In this document: positions 36,610 through 47,101 of the stretch, in pieces
Layout: each line of letters opens with the position of its first letter
Numbering within the stretch: position 1 is the first letter of the stretch
Position numbers and translations under genes: made by a program
The notes under the pieces: generated by a model
What the model saw: only the letters and a program-made list of their open reading frames with translations
Databases searched by the model: none
Told to the model about the DNA's origin: nothing
Source: Rheinheimera sp. EpRS3
Lineage (GTDB): Bacteria > Pseudomonadota > Gammaproteobacteria > Enterobacterales > Alteromonadaceae
Reading direction: 5' to 3'
DNA: 64,000 nt
Assembly: GCF_001513785.1 (NCBI RefSeq)
Contig: NZ_LNQS01000010.1
Coordinates: 496,001 to 560,000 of the forward strand

Positions 36610-37778
36610 TGACAATATTACGCCTGACGCTGGCAGCGTTACTGACATTTAGTGTACAGGCCGAATGGTACAGCGGCAGCGGTACGGCGGTTATTTTTGA
36701 CGATAACCGCCAGCTGGCACGGCAACAGGCGGCGAAACAGGCGCTGCGTAATGTGCTGCTACAGGGCGATGTATCGCTCGCTGCGTTGCAGTTGTATCGT
36801 CAGGAAGATCTGGCCGAAGAGTTATTCGCCCTGCATTCGTCGGTGCCGGTATCACAAATTGTTATTCAGGAAGAGCATGAGCGCGACGGCCAGCTGTCAA
36901 TTACGTTAAAAGCCGACGTCTGGCCGCAGGCAAATCTGTGTGATGATCGCAGCATAGCCAAGGCACTGGTGTTAACGCCATTTAGTTTGTCTGCAGGGGC
37001 AACGCAGGTTGCGCTGGGCAATAATGCACTGAACACAGAAATAAACCGCCGTTTTACTACGGCAGTGCAGCGTAGCCCGGCTGATTTTCTGGTTAAAGCC
37101 ATAACTGCCGAGCCTTTGTTTGCCCCCGAGCAGTATCAGCAGGGCCCGGCACAGCAGCAGCTGCGTAATATGGCGGAATCATCACAAGCGCAGTTTATTG
37201 TCGCCGGAAGGCTGCGTAATTTATCGTTTGGCCGTCAGCAGGCCGGCTTGCTAAAAAAAGAACGCTGGGTACGCCAGTTTTCGCTGGAAGTCAGCGTGCT
37301 TGATGGCGTCAGTGGCCGGCCAATTCAAAGCCAGATTTACCAAACCCGCACCTTATGGCCGTTTGCTATGACCACAGAGCTAGATCCGGCCAGCGATCAG
37401 CTGTGGCGCTCTGATTTTGGTATCGAGCTGCAAAGGTTAATCAATGAAGCAGTGGATGATATTGCCGTAGCGCTTAGTTGTGTACGTGTTAAGGCTCAGG
37501 TTATCCGGGTGGCAGGCAGTAGCATTACCATCAGCGTTGGCAGCAGGCAGGGGATAAAGCCGGGAGATACCTTTAGCCTGCTACATAGCGACAGCTTTAC
37601 TGATAGCTGGGGTAACAGCTACGCGGTAACGGCTGAAAATGATAGCCAACTTGAGGTGGTGCGGGTGTACCCGGACCATGCAGAAACACGGGCGGTTAAA
37701 TCTCATTATCTGGCTCCGGTGCAGGTGCGGGATCAGGTGCAACTAGACAGTGTGAGGGAGAGACAATATGCAAATTAA
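36609..37778 (+). CDS. flgT: Flagellar H-ring protein FlgT
   Basis: A 389-residue periplasmic protein. The signal peptide ends at VQAEW. The N-terminal domain (EWYSGSGTAVIFDDNRQLARQQAAKQALRNVLLQGDVSL) and the C-terminal SH3-like part (ITISVGSRQGIKPGDTFSLLH) match the three-domain FlgT of Vibrio. Start ATG 36609 overlaps the flgP stop (TGATG). FlgT is needed for H- and T-ring assembly. It overlaps the next gene by 11 bases. Confidence 0.82.
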   Translation: MTILRLTLAALLTFSVQAEWYSGSGTAVIFDDNRQLARQQAAKQALRNVLLQGDVSLAALQLYRQEDLAEELFALHSSVPVSQIVIQEEHERDGQLSITLKADVWPQANLCDDRSIAKALVLTPFSLSAGATQVALGNNALNTEINRRFTTAVQRSPADFLVKAITAEPLFAPEQYQQGPAQQQLRNMAESSQAQFIVAGRLRNLSFGRQQAGLLKKERWVRQFSLEVSVLDGVSGRPIQSQIYQTRTLWPFAMTTELDPASDQLWRSDFGIELQRLINEAVDDIAVALSCVRVKAQVIRVAGSSITISVGSRQGIKPGDTFSLLHSDSFTDSWGNSYAVTAENDSQLEVVRVYPDHAETRAVKSHYLAPVQVRDQVQLDSVRERQYAN

Positions 37779-38421
37779 CAGCAATATGTTTGACACCATG
37801 ACAGATTGGGTAAGTGGCGGCGAGCCAGACAGCAATAACGAAACCGACTTTATGCAAACGCTGAACTCTGCGCTGGACCCAAATAACGAAAACGCAGCGC
37901 AGCTGGTAAGCATGTTAAGCGGACAAGACGACACAGCATCTGCGATGAAGGGTTCTGACGCTATGTTTGCCGCCCTGACACAAAATATGATGCAAAGCAT
38001 GGTGCAGGCAGCGCTGGCGCCGACACCTGAGCAAGTTGCGGCAACGGCGGCAGAAGCGGCAGATCCTGCCGCAACAGCCTTTGCTGATGGCAGTTCACCG
38101 GGCCTGGGCGATGCGCTGGATATTATTAACCCGCTGCAGCATATTCCGCTGGTAAGCCAGTATTACCGCGACTGGACCGGCGATGATATGGGCTATATTT
38201 CACAAGTAGCCGGTGGTGCGCTATGGGGCGGTAGCCTGGGTGTAGCGGCGTCTTTTGTGAACCTCGGCCTGACCAGCGTAATGGGTAAAAGCCCAACGCA
38301 GTATATGCAGCAGTTTTTTGCCGCTGATGAAGCTGCCACTGCCAACCCGGACAATGTAGCAGCAACCGCGCCATCACCGAAGCCGAAGCCAGCACCGGCA
38401 TTACGCCCGGCCAGCAGTTAA
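37768..38421 (+). CDS. Unknown protein linked to the flgH-flgP-flgT operon
   Basis: A 217-residue protein without signal peptide. Low-complexity Ala/Pro-rich ends surround a conserved-looking core at ~125-185 (LDIINPLQHIPLVSQYYRDWTGDDMGYISQVAGGALWGG). The core has a glycine-rich hydrophobic stretch (GGALWGGSLGVAASFVNLGLTSVMG). It starts inside flgT, so it belongs to the operon and may have a flagellar role. I do not know the family. Confidence 0.65.
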   Translation: MQINSNMFDTMTDWVSGGEPDSNNETDFMQTLNSALDPNNENAAQLVSMLSGQDDTASAMKGSDAMFAALTQNMMQSMVQAALAPTPEQVAATAAEAADPAATAFADGSSPGLGDALDIINPLQHIPLVSQYYRDWTGDDMGYISQVAGGALWGGSLGVAASFVNLGLTSVMGKSPTQYMQQFFAADEAATANPDNVAATAPSPKPKPAPALRPASS

Positions 38422-38440
38422 CAGCGTTCACTTTTCCTGT

Positions 38441-38462
38441 TTGGGGGCGTTGCGGCCCCCAA
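38441..38462 (+). terminator. Hairpin after the flagellar operon
   Basis: TTGGGGGC and GCCCCCAA pair around GTTGCG. It has no strong T run but lies 20 bases after the last stop of the operon. Confidence 0.55.
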
Positions 38463-38579
38463 TCCTGCAATAACTGCAACCGGGCCGCTAACATTTTTGC
38501 CAAAAGCCGGTTCTGACCCTACAGATCACTGCCACAACCAAGTATACTTTCCAGTCATTTTTTCAGTGAGTCACTACGC

Positions 38580-39500
38580 ATGCATAAGTACGATATTAAA
38601 ACCTTCCAGGGGTTAATACTGGCCTTACAGGATTACTGGGCGCGGCAGGGCTGTGTATTGGTGCAGCCACTGGATCTGGAAGTGGGTGCCGGTACTTTCC
38701 ACCCTATGACCTTTTTACGCTCACTTGGGCCGGAACCTACCAACGTGGCCTATGTGCAACCTTGCCGCCGGCCCACTGACGGCCGCTATGGCGAAAACCC
38801 GAACCGGTTGCAGCACTACTATCAGTTTCAGGTCATTTTAAAGCCGTCACCGGATAATATTCAGGAGCTGTATTTAGGCTCGTTACGTGAACTGGGTATT
38901 GATACCCTGGTGCACGATATCCGCTTTGTGGAAGACAACTGGGAGTCGCCAACACTGGGTGCCTGGGGTCTGGGCTGGGAAGTCTGGCTAAACGGTATGG
39001 AAGTCACGCAGTTTACTTACTTCCAGCAGGTAGGTGGCTTAGAGTGCCGCCCGGTTACCGGCGAAATTACCTACGGTTTAGAGCGCCTGGCGATGTACAT
39101 CCAGGGCGTCGATTCTATTTACGATCTTGTGTGGACCGACGGCCCGCTGGGCCGGGTAACCTATGGCGATGTGTTCCATCAGAATGAAGTAGAGCAAAGT
39201 ACGTATAACTTTGAGCACGCTGATGTTGCCGCGCTGTTTAGCTACTTTGACCAGTGCGAAAAAGAAAGCCAGTACTTAATTGAGCAAGGCCTGGCTTTAC
39301 CTGCTTACGAGAAAGTAATGAAGGCCTCGCATGCTTTTAATATGCTTGATGCCCGCCATGCTATTTCGGTAACCGAGCGCCAGCGCTACATTCTGCGCGT
39401 GCGGGCACTGGCTAAAGCCTGTGCTGAAGCTTATTACGCTACGCGTGAGAAGCTGGGTTTCCCACTATGTAACAACCAGCGCAGCAAGCAGGAGGCATAA
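38580..39500 (+). CDS. glyQ: Glycyl-tRNA synthetase alpha subunit
   Basis: A 306-residue class II synthetase subunit with its catalytic core: [38 protein letters not shown] and [23 protein letters not shown] (motif 3). It pairs with GlyS to charge tRNA-Gly; bacterial alpha2beta2 type. The start of glyS overlaps the stop (TAATG). Confidence 0.98.
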   Translation: MHKYDIKTFQGLILALQDYWARQGCVLVQPLDLEVGAGTFHPMTFLRSLGPEPTNVAYVQPCRRPTDGRYGENPNRLQHYYQFQVILKPSPDNIQELYLGSLRELGIDTLVHDIRFVEDNWESPTLGAWGLGWEVWLNGMEVTQFTYFQQVGGLECRPVTGEITYGLERLAMYIQGVDSIYDLVWTDGPLGRVTYGDVFHQNEVEQSTYNFEHADVAALFSYFDQCEKESQYLIEQGLALPAYEKVMKASHAFNMLDARHAISVTERQRYILRVRALAKACAEAYYATREKLGFPLCNNQRSKQEA

Positions 39501-41557
39501 TGAGCGTGCAAGATTTTTTTGTTGAAATTGGCACCGAAGAGCTGCCACCCAAGTCGTTAAAAACGCTGGCCAGCGCCTTTGCCGACAACCTCAGTGCCGA
39601 ACTGGCCAAGCTGGAATTAGGCCACGCCGACGTGCTTTGGTACGCCGCACCGCGCCGTTTAGCGGTGCGCATTAATGGCTTAGCTGCGCAGCAGGCTGAT
39701 AAAGTGGTTGAAAAGCGCGGCCCGGCTATTGCGTCTGCCTTTGACGCCGACGGCAAGCCCACTAAAGCCGCTCAGGGCTGGGCTGCAGGTTGCGGTATCA
39801 CTGTAGAGCAGGCTGAAAAGCTGGAAACCGATAAAGGCGCCTGGCTATTGCATAAAGCCAAAGTGGTTGGCGCAGCAACGGTAACTTTGCTGCCGGATGT
39901 AGTGCAGCAGGCACTGGCCAAATTGCCAATTGCCAAACCAATGCGGTGGGGCAATTCAATCGCTGAGTTTATCCGCCCGGTACACACCATTATTATGCTG
40001 TATGGCAAAGACGTAGTACCGGCCACTATTCTGGGCCGCGTCAGTGGCAACCAAACCCACGGCCATCGTTTTCATGCACCGGAAAAAGTTACGGTTAACC
40101 ATGCTGATGACTACCTGGCTACGCTGCGTAAGGCTTTTGTGGTGGCAGATTTTGCTGAACGTAAGGCCTTTATCGCTGCAGAAGTAGCGAAAACTGCGGC
40201 AGAACTGAACGGCAAAGCGCTGATGGACGATGCCTTGCTGGAAGAAGTTACCGCCCTGGTCGAGTGGCCGGTGGTGTTAGTCGGCAGCTTTGAGCAAAGC
40301 TTCCTGCAGGTGCCGGCCGAGCCGTTAATTTCTACTATGAAAGATAACCAGAAGTACTTCCCGTTGCTGGACCAAAACGGCAAGCTGCTGAATAAATTTA
40401 TCTTTGTCGCCAATATTGCCAGTAAAGATCCGCAGCAAATTATTTCCGGTAACGAAAAAGTAGTTCGGCCGCGTTTGTCTGACGCGCAGTTTTTCTTTAA
40501 TACCGACCGCAAGCAAAAGCTGGAACAGCGTTTAGACAGCTTAAAAACGGTGTTATTCCAGCAGCAGCTGGGCACCTTGGCTGAAAAATCAGAGCGTATC
40601 AGTAAAGTGGCCGGCTTTGTCGCCGCAAAAATTGGTGCCGAGCAAGCCGCTGCCGAGCGGGCCGGTTTGCTGTCGAAGGCGGACTTAATGACCAATATGG
40701 TCGGCGAGTTCCCCGAAGTGCAGGGAATTATGGGTATGCACTATGCCCGGTTGGATGGCGAAGGCGAAGCCGTAGCGCTGGCTTTGAATGAGCAGTATAT
40801 GCCGCGTTTTGCCGGCGACCAGTTGCCAAGCCGGTTAGAAGGCGCAGCAGTCGCGATTGCCGATAAGCTGGATACCTTAGTCGGTATTTTCGGTATCGGC
40901 CAGGCACCAAAAGGTGATAAAGACCCGTTTGCGCTGCGCCGTGCTGCCATTGGTGCACTGCGTATTATGGTAGAAAAACAGCTGCCGCTGGATCTGGTGG
41001 ATATTATCGCCGTTAGCCAGCAAACCTTCGGCACTAAGCTGAGTAACGCCAAAGTGGCGGAAGAAGTACTCGACTTTATGCTCGGGCGTTTCCGCGCATG
41101 GTATGAGGGCGAAGGCTACAGCGTTGATGTGATCCAGGCCGTATTAGCGCGCCGGCCGACTAACCCGGCAGACTTTGACCGTCGCGTTAAGGCAGTAGCA
41201 GAGTTTGGTAAGCTCGACGCCGCAGCAGCCTTAGCCGCAGCCAATAAACGGGTAGCCAATATACTGGCTAAAGTAGAGGGTGATATTGCCGCTACGGTAA
41301 ATACCACTTTACTGCATGAAAAAGCCGAGCAAGCCCTGCATAGTGCCATAGTGGCGGAGCAGGCGTATCAGGCCGGCCAGCATAGCTATGCCGAAGGCCT
41401 GGCGCACCTGGCCTCAATGCGTGAAGTTATCGATACCTTCTTCGACAAAGTAATGGTCAATGCTGATGACGCCGCCGTGCGGGCCAACCGTCAGGCACTG
41501 TTAAAGCAATTGCGTGAGTTGTTTTTGCAAGTGGCCGATATTTCCGTACTGCAATAA
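39500..41557 (+). CDS. glyS: Glycyl-tRNA synthetase beta subunit
   Basis: A 685-residue beta subunit beginning with [14 protein letters not shown], with the HD-like domain ([42 protein letters not shown]) and a C-terminal anticodon/tRNA-binding DALR-type region. Length is normal for the family. A terminator (41577-41604) ends the operon. Confidence 0.98.
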   Translation: MSVQDFFVEIGTEELPPKSLKTLASAFADNLSAELAKLELGHADVLWYAAPRRLAVRINGLAAQQADKVVEKRGPAIASAFDADGKPTKAAQGWAAGCGITVEQAEKLETDKGAWLLHKAKVVGAATVTLLPDVVQQALAKLPIAKPMRWGNSIAEFIRPVHTIIMLYGKDVVPATILGRVSGNQTHGHRFHAPEKVTVNHADDYLATLRKAFVVADFAERKAFIAAEVAKTAAELNGKALMDDALLEEVTALVEWPVVLVGSFEQSFLQVPAEPLISTMKDNQKYFPLLDQNGKLLNKFIFVANIASKDPQQIISGNEKVVRPRLSDAQFFFNTDRKQKLEQRLDSLKTVLFQQQLGTLAEKSERISKVAGFVAAKIGAEQAAAERAGLLSKADLMTNMVGEFPEVQGIMGMHYARLDGEGEAVALALNEQYMPRFAGDQLPSRLEGAAVAIADKLDTLVGIFGIGQAPKGDKDPFALRRAAIGALRIMVEKQLPLDLVDIIAVSQQTFGTKLSNAKVAEEVLDFMLGRFRAWYEGEGYSVDVIQAVLARRPTNPADFDRRVKAVAEFGKLDAAAALAAANKRVANILAKVEGDIAATVNTTLLHEKAEQALHSAIVAEQAYQAGQHSYAEGLAHLASMREVIDTFFDKVMVNADDAAVRANRQALLKQLRELFLQVADISVLQ

Positions 41558-41576
41558 TACGCTGAAATAACTACAG

Positions 41577-41604
41577 AAAAGCCAGCTTAATGCTGGCTTT
41601 TTTA
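41577..41604 (+). terminator. Terminator after glyQS
   Basis: AAAAGCCAGC and GCTGGCTTTT pair around TTAAT, followed by T. Also downstream of the convergent diguanylate cyclase gene. Confidence 0.85.
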
Positions 41605-41629
41605 TTGCTGTAACACACCACAGTTAAAC

Positions 41630-42682
41630 TTAATTTACCTGATTACGGCCATTGCGTTTAGACAGATACATTTGCTGATCGGCAAGTTTAACTGCGTCCT
41701 GAAAGCTGTCGGCGCTATCGCACACGGCGACACCAAAACTGGCGCTGACCTTATACTCGGGATTATTCGCCAACATCTTGCTGTGCTCAAACTGCTGGCG
41801 GATTTTTTCTGCAACCAAAAAGGCATCAGCGCGGCTGGTATGCGGTAAAATCAGCAGAAATTCTTCGCCGCCGGTGCGGCTGGCAATATCATTTTGCCGA
41901 AGGTTACGATGAAATAAAGCTGCCACTGCTTTTAATACTTCATCACCGGCATCGTGGCCAAAGCGATCATTGAGCTGCTTAAAATGGTCGATATCGCACA
42001 TAATCAGCGCCATTGGTAAAAACTGTCTTGGTTGTTGTGCCAGACTTGGCAGCAGGCTTGAATCAATAAAGCGGCGGTTGGCTAATCCGGTTAATGAATC
42101 GGTATTGGCTTGTATTTCTTTGCTTTGTTGCAGTAGGTCCATCGCCTGATGGCTGCGCTCGCGATAATGGTCATTAATCCAGCATACAGCAATAACAATC
42201 AGCAAAGAGGCAATAAAACGGCTGGCTTCAGCATCTTTGTACTGCGCCAGAATAAGTTCAGGCACAAACAACATAATGCACAATGCCAGCACCAGCAGGG
42301 CGTTACTCAGCAGGGCATTGCGCACGCCAAGTAAACCAAACAAAATAGCCGGAAACGGAAATACCCAATACAGCGCAGTATTATTAAAGCCGCCCTGATA
42401 TACCAGGCTAAGCACAAAGCTGCCTACCAGCACCGCTTCAACGATACAAGCGCGCTGCAGGTTACGGCTAAGATGAAACAGCAGAATATTCAGCAAAAAT
42501 GCCAGCCCGGTACCAAACAGAATAATGGGCAGTAATATTTGTTCAGCATTAATATTCTTAACGCCATACACAAACATGATAGCGCTGGTGATATAGCTGA
42601 CAAAAGCCAGAATATAATGCCGTCTGCGTGCATCAATATTCTGTGCTTGTTTAGTGTAATTTCTGTTCAGTGATGCTTGCAA
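41630..42682 (-). CDS. Membrane-bound diguanylate cyclase
   Basis: A 350-residue protein. Residues ~25-180 contain about six hydrophobic helices (a MASE-like sensor), then a GGDEF domain: CDIDHFKQLNDRFGHDAGDEVL, active site GGEEF and the product-inhibition site RQND exactly five residues before it. It should make c-di-GMP from GTP under feedback control. No EAL domain. Sensor ligand unknown. Confidence 0.9.
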   Translation of the reverse strand: MQASLNRNYTKQAQNIDARRRHYILAFVSYITSAIMFVYGVKNINAEQILLPIILFGTGLAFLLNILLFHLSRNLQRACIVEAVLVGSFVLSLVYQGGFNNTALYWVFPFPAILFGLLGVRNALLSNALLVLALCIMLFVPELILAQYKDAEASRFIASLLIVIAVCWINDHYRERSHQAMDLLQQSKEIQANTDSLTGLANRRFIDSSLLPSLAQQPRQFLPMALIMCDIDHFKQLNDRFGHDAGDEVLKAVAALFHRNLRQNDIASRTGGEEFLLILPHTSRADAFLVAEKIRQQFEHSKMLANNPEYKVSASFGVAVCDSADSFQDAVKLADQQMYLSKRNGRNQVN

Positions 42683-43054
42683 CTACAGCCCCTGACTTCT
42701 GGTTTATATATATGATGCTAGCACAAATTTTAGGCAGTCAAGCAGCCAAATACGGCAGAGCACTGCAGAGAATGTAAGCTGGCACGACCCGCATACAAAG
42801 TGCTAGCTTGCTGTTAATAATTTACCCGTTAAGGCGTTTTTAACAGGCTTTAACATTACATATTGTTTACGCCAAAGTAGTGCTGTAGCCCGCAAGCTGT
42901 AAAACCGTAATCTTGCCCCAATCCGGTGCTGGCTTGCACTATTGCAAGGCAACTTAGAGCCAGCTTGTTAAGCGCCCCGATGTTATTTTGAGTAAAATCA
43001 GTAATATAAAAACTGGCATTCTTCGTGCTTTGCTTGTATGAGAGTTTGATTAGC
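42683..43054. other. Long spacer upstream of nirB, no gene seen
   Basis: It contains the diguanylate cyclase promoter and presumably the nirB promoter. An imperfect nested hairpin with GCTGGCT/AGCCAGC arms surrounds TTGCA/TGCAA near 42929-42966. No supported ORF on either strand. Confidence 0.4.
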
Positions 43055-43173
43055 AACACCAACACTGCTTGGTGTTAAAACAATTTGAATTGAAGTGCCA
43101 AGCTTTGCTTGGCACGGGCAACGAAGCCCAGGATCTGACCGCCTTTTTGGTGGCTCAGGCCTGGGTTTTTTTA
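43055..43173 (+). promoter_or_regulatory. nirB leader: two hairpins and an intrinsic terminator (attenuator)
   Basis: Hairpin 1 AACACCAA-cactgc-TTGGTGTT (43055-43076) has a six-base loop. Hairpin 2 GTGCCAAGC-ttt-GCTTGGCAC (43095-43115). A terminator CCCAGG...CCTGGG (43127-43165) with an internal stem is followed by seven T, all 54 or more bases before the nirB start. In Klebsiella the nasF leader is read through when NasR, an NIT-ANTAR protein, binds its hairpin. A NasR-like protein is encoded at 50090, so the same control is likely. The loops do not fit the A-x-x-G ANTAR pattern exactly. Confidence 0.7.
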
Positions 43174-43226
43174 TGGGCAAAATTTACTGGCAGTGATAGA
43201 GCGGTAAATGCCTTAAGGACTTAACA

Positions 43227-45803
43227 ATGCAGCAGACCAAACAAATTCTGGTGATTGGCAATGGCATGGTAGGGCACCATTTTGTTGATCAATTACGTGC
43301 TAAAGATCCGCTGGCACAAATTACTGTGCTTTGTGGTGAAGCGCAGCTTGCGTACGACAGGGTGCATTTATCCGGCTATTTCAGCGGCACCAGTGCAGAG
43401 CAACTGGCGTTAACGACAGAAGAAGCCTATCAGGCCGCTAATATTCAGTACCGTTTAAATTGCTGGGTGGAGCAAATCAACCGCGAACAGCAATTGGTGG
43501 TAACCAGCCATGGCGGGCAGTTTTATTACGATGAACTGGTGCTGGCGACAGGCTCTTACGCTTTTGTGCCGCCTATTCCGGGTAACGATCAGCCGCATTG
43601 TCTGGTGTACCGCACGTTGCAGGATTTAGATGCGATAGCGCAAAGCGCTGCGGTCAGTAAAGTGGGCGTAGTGATAGGCGGTGGTTTGCTCGGGCTGGAA
43701 GCAGCAAATGCGCTAAAACAACTCGGCTTACAAACTCATGTGGTGGAGTTTGCACCTCAGCTAATGGCTGTGCAGCTGGATCAGGCTGGCGGCCAGATGT
43801 TAAGCCAGAAAATTACCGAGCTGGGTGTTCAGGTGCATATCGGCAAAGCGACTCAGGCAATCGTAGCTGGCGCAGAGTGCCGTTATCAGTTGCAGTTTGC
43901 CGATGGCGAAAGCTTAGAGACTGACTTAGTGCTGTTTTCCGCTGGCATCCGGCCTTATGACCAACTGGCGCGCAGCTGTGGTTTAGCTGTGGGGGATCGG
44001 GGCGGAATAGTCGTTAACGACCTGTGCCAGACGTCTGACCCACATATTTACGCCATAGGTGAATGTGCTTTATGGCAACAAAAGATTTTTGGTCTGGTCG
44101 CACCCGGTTATCAGATGGCTCGGGTTGTTGTCAGTCAACTGACAGCTGGTGAGCTGAGTTTTACCGGCGCTGATATGAGCACCAAGCTAAAACTGCTGGG
44201 TGTGGAAGTGGGCTCTATTGGCGATGCGCATGCCAGAACGCCCGGTGCTTTAAGTTATGTCTTCACCGACCCACGTGCTAAAGTCTACAAAAAAATGGTA
44301 GTCAGCAAAGACGGTAAACGTCTGTTGGGTGCTGTGCTGGTAGGCGATACCAGCAATTACGACAGTCTGCTGCAATATGCCTTAAACGATATGTTGTTGC
44401 CCAAACAGCCGGAACAACTGGTTTTACCTGCCGCGTCCGGCACACCCTTAGCAGCTTTAACTTTACCCAACAGCGCCACCATTTGTTCCTGCCATAACGT
44501 CGCTAAAGGCGACATAGTGGCGGCGATGGACAGCGGTTGTTGTGATTTAGCCGGCATTAAAAGCTGCACTAAGGCCAGTACAGGTTGTGGCGGTTGTACC
44601 GCCTTGCTGAAATCTGTGGTGGATGACGAGCTGGAAAGCCGTGGTGTTGAGGTGAAAAATCACCTCTGTGAACACTTTGAGTATTCGCGTCAGGAATTGC
44701 TGCATTTAGTTCAGGTGGGCGGTATTAAAACCTTTTCTGAACTGCTAAGTCGCCATGGTCAGGGTTTGGGCTGCGATATTTGTAAGCCGACTGTGGGTTC
44801 GATTTTGGCGTCGAGCTGGAATGATTATGTGCTGAAAAAACCGCATGTCGGTTTGCAGGACACCAACGATACCTTTCTCGCCAATATGCAAAAAGACGGC
44901 TCTTATTCTGTGGTGCCGCGTATTGCCGGTGGTGAAATTACTGCCGAAAAACTGCTGGTGATAGGCCAGGTGGCGTTAGATTTTAACCTCTACACCAAAA
45001 TTACCGGTGGCCAGCGTATCGACTTATTTGGCGCCCGCTTAGAGCAGTTGCCTGCCATTTGGCAGCGTTTGGTCGATGCTGGTTTTGAGACCGGCCATGC
45101 TTACGGCAAGTCGCTGCGTACGGTGAAATCTTGTGTAGGCAGTACCTGGTGTCGTTATGGTGTACAAGACAGTGTCGGCCAGGCCATAGCTATTGAAAAT
45201 CGTTATAAAGGTTTACGTGCGCCACACAAAATTAAAATGGCAGTGTCGGGTTGCACCCGCGAATGTGCTGAAGCGCAAAGCAAAGACATTGGCATTATTG
45301 CCACCGAAAACGGCTGGAACCTGTATGTCTGCGGTAACGGCGGCATGAGACCACGCCACGCCGACTTATTTGCCACCGACCTCGATACCGACACTTTAAT
45401 CCGCTACATAGACCGCATTCTGATGTTGTATATCCGCACTGCCGACCGTTTGCAGCGCACGTCAGTCTGGATGGAAAAGCTCGATGGTGGTCTGGATTAT
45501 CTGCGTAAAGTCATTATCGACGACGAGCTGGGTATAGCGACCGAACTGGAAAACCAGATGGCTGCGCTGGTGCATACTTATGCCTGTGAATGGAAAGCCA
45601 CGCTGCAAGACCCGCAAGCGCTAAAACGTTTCCGCCAGTTTGTAAACAGCCCGGATGCCGACGAAAACATCGTTTTTGTTGAAGAGCGCTCACAAATTCG
45701 CCCGGCCACGGCAGATGAAAAACGCCAGTGGTTGCAACAAATTCCTATTACTCAGCTTTCTGAGGCAGAGCTGCCTGTGAACGCTTTAGCAGAGGAGAAA
45801 TAA
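43227..45803 (+). CDS. nirB: Assimilatory nitrite reductase (NADH) large subunit
   Basis: An 858-residue cytosolic enzyme reducing nitrite to ammonium. The N-terminal FAD/NAD(P)-binding region begins ILVIGNGMVGHHF. Next come a BFD-like [2Fe-2S] segment (TICSCHNVAKGD...CTKASTGCGGC, ~residues 415-465) and the siroheme/[4Fe-4S] half with CVGSTWCRYG and SGCTRECA. AAGGAC precedes the ATG. First gene of nirB-nirD-cobA behind an attenuating leader. Confidence 0.96.
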   Translation: MQQTKQILVIGNGMVGHHFVDQLRAKDPLAQITVLCGEAQLAYDRVHLSGYFSGTSAEQLALTTEEAYQAANIQYRLNCWVEQINREQQLVVTSHGGQFYYDELVLATGSYAFVPPIPGNDQPHCLVYRTLQDLDAIAQSAAVSKVGVVIGGGLLGLEAANALKQLGLQTHVVEFAPQLMAVQLDQAGGQMLSQKITELGVQVHIGKATQAIVAGAECRYQLQFADGESLETDLVLFSAGIRPYDQLARSCGLAVGDRGGIVVNDLCQTSDPHIYAIGECALWQQKIFGLVAPGYQMARVVVSQLTAGELSFTGADMSTKLKLLGVEVGSIGDAHARTPGALSYVFTDPRAKVYKKMVVSKDGKRLLGAVLVGDTSNYDSLLQYALNDMLLPKQPEQLVLPAASGTPLAALTLPNSATICSCHNVAKGDIVAAMDSGCCDLAGIKSCTKASTGCGGCTALLKSVVDDELESRGVEVKNHLCEHFEYSRQELLHLVQVGGIKTFSELLSRHGQGLGCDICKPTVGSILASSWNDYVLKKPHVGLQDTNDTFLANMQKDGSYSVVPRIAGGEITAEKLLVIGQVALDFNLYTKITGGQRIDLFGARLEQLPAIWQRLVDAGFETGHAYGKSLRTVKSCVGSTWCRYGVQDSVGQAIAIENRYKGLRAPHKIKMAVSGCTRECAEAQSKDIGIIATENGWNLYVCGNGGMRPRHADLFATDLDTDTLIRYIDRILMLYIRTADRLQRTSVWMEKLDGGLDYLRKVIIDDELGIATELENQMAALVHTYACEWKATLQDPQALKRFRQFVNSPDADENIVFVEERSQIRPATADEKRQWLQQIPITQLSEAELPVNALAEEK

Positions 45804-45804
45804 C

Positions 45805-46164
45805 ATGGCCTGGACGGATATTTGTGCTTTCGAAGATTTAGTCGAAAACAGCGGCATCTGCGCTTTGCTCAATGGCCAGCAAGTGGCAGTGTTTTTGCTG
45901 GCGCATAGTGATGAGCCGCAGATTTATGCGGTAGGTAATTACGATCCGCTCGGTAAGGCTAATGTGCTGTCGCGCGGGATTTTAGGTTCTGTCGGTGAGC
46001 AAATCGTAGTGGCGTCACCTTTGTATAAACAGCACTTTAGCCTGACCACAGGCCAGTGTTTAGAACAACCTGACGTAGTGATCCCGGTGTATCGGGTGAA
46101 ACTGCAACAGGGCAGGGTGTGGCTGAATGCCGGACAACAAAATCAACAGGCGTCAGCCGCCTGA
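45805..46164 (+). CDS. nirD: Nitrite reductase small subunit NirD
   Basis: A 119-residue Rieske-fold protein without the iron-binding Cys/His pairs, as usual for NirD (ENSGICALLNGQQVAVFLL, YAVGNYDPLGKANVLSRG). It starts one base after nirB, with GAGGAG as ribosome site. Partner of NirB. Confidence 0.93.
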   Translation: MAWTDICAFEDLVENSGICALLNGQQVAVFLLAHSDEPQIYAVGNYDPLGKANVLSRGILGSVGEQIVVASPLYKQHFSLTTGQCLEQPDVVIPVYRVKLQQGRVWLNAGQQNQQASAA

Positions 46165-46231
46165 TTAACAACCCGATATAAAGGGTTGGCTAAAAGGGCA
46201 AAGGACAAGGTTAATTAGAAAGGTAAACATA

Positions 46232-47101
46232 ATGAGTGTGATGAGCTACTTTTTACGTTCGCCGCTAAGCCGTTCTGTGGTGTCCGGCTGGAACTGGCGC
46301 AGCGCGAAAGCAGAACTACAACAGCCTGATAGCAATGGCCGGGTAGTGCTGATAGGTGCCGGGCCTGGTGATCCTGAGCTGCTTACCGTCAAAGCCCAGC
46401 GTTTATTGCAACAGGCTGATGTGCTGCTGTTTGACAGTTTAGTGTCGGCTGAGCTGTTGGCTCTAGCGCCACGGCGTTGCAAAAAAGTGTTTGTTGGCAA
46501 AAGAGCCGGCCGCCATGCTATGCCACAGCAAAACATAAACCAGTTGCTGGTAAAGTACGGCCAGCAAGGTGGTTTAGTGGTGCGGCTAAAAGGTGGCGAC
46601 CCGGCGATTTTTGGCCGGGTAGCAGAAGAAGCTGCAGCGTTACAACAAGCCGGAATTGCCTTTGCCATAGTGCCGGGCGTGACCAGTGCCTGTGCTGCGT
46701 CAGCCTATTGTGGTATTCCGCTTACCGCCCGCGGCAGTGCCACGTCAGTGCAGTTTTTAACCGCGCAGTTTGCCGACCCGGCCAAACAGCCGGACTGGTC
46801 TGGTTATCAGTACAGAGTCAATGGCTCTAACCCGACGCTGGTGGTCTATATGGGCTTAAACCGTTTGCAGCAATTGTGTGCTGGTTTAGTCTCTGTCGGC
46901 TGGCCGGACAATACCGCTATAGCGCTGCTGGATCAGGTCAGTACTGCCCAGCAACAGCAGCTACAGGGTACTTTGGCAGATATTGTTGAGCGTCTTGCAG
47001 CTTATCCGCTGGTTGGCCCAACGCTGATTGTGGTCGGCGTGGTGCTAAGGCAGCGTATGGATGTCGACTTAAGCCTGTTGCAGACTAAGGTAGTGGCTTA
47101 G
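46232..47101 (+). CDS. cobA: Uroporphyrinogen-III C-methyltransferase (siroheme synthesis)
   Basis: A 289-residue SUMT enzyme. It has the SAM-binding signatures VVLIGAGPGDPELLTVKA (near 38) and VVRLKGGDPAIFGR, plus VPGVTSACAASAYCGIPLTARG. A non-conserved N-terminal ~35 residues precede the domain. It makes precorrin-2 for siroheme, the NirB cofactor, which explains its place after nirBD. The 3' end overlaps the convergent kinase gene by four bases. Confidence 0.94.
   Translation: MSVMSYFLRSPLSRSVVSGWNWRSAKAELQQPDSNGRVVLIGAGPGDPELLTVKAQRLLQQADVLLFDSLVSAELLALAPRRCKKVFVGKRAGRHAMPQQNINQLLVKYGQQGGLVVRLKGGDPAIFGRVAEEAAALQQAGIAFAIVPGVTSACAASAYCGIPLTARGSATSVQFLTAQFADPAKQPDWSGYQYRVNGSNPTLVVYMGLNRLQQLCAGLVSVGWPDNTAIALLDQVSTAQQQQLQGTLADIVERLAAYPLVGPTLIVVGVVLRQRMDVDLSLLQTKVVA

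Noticed and set aside
40728-41349. Several minus-strand ORFs inside glyS
   Set aside because: They are antisense shadows of a well-conserved synthetase gene.
42998-43180. 60-codon minus-strand ORF in the nirB leader
   Set aside because: It arises from the hairpin-terminator repeats and has no ribosome site.
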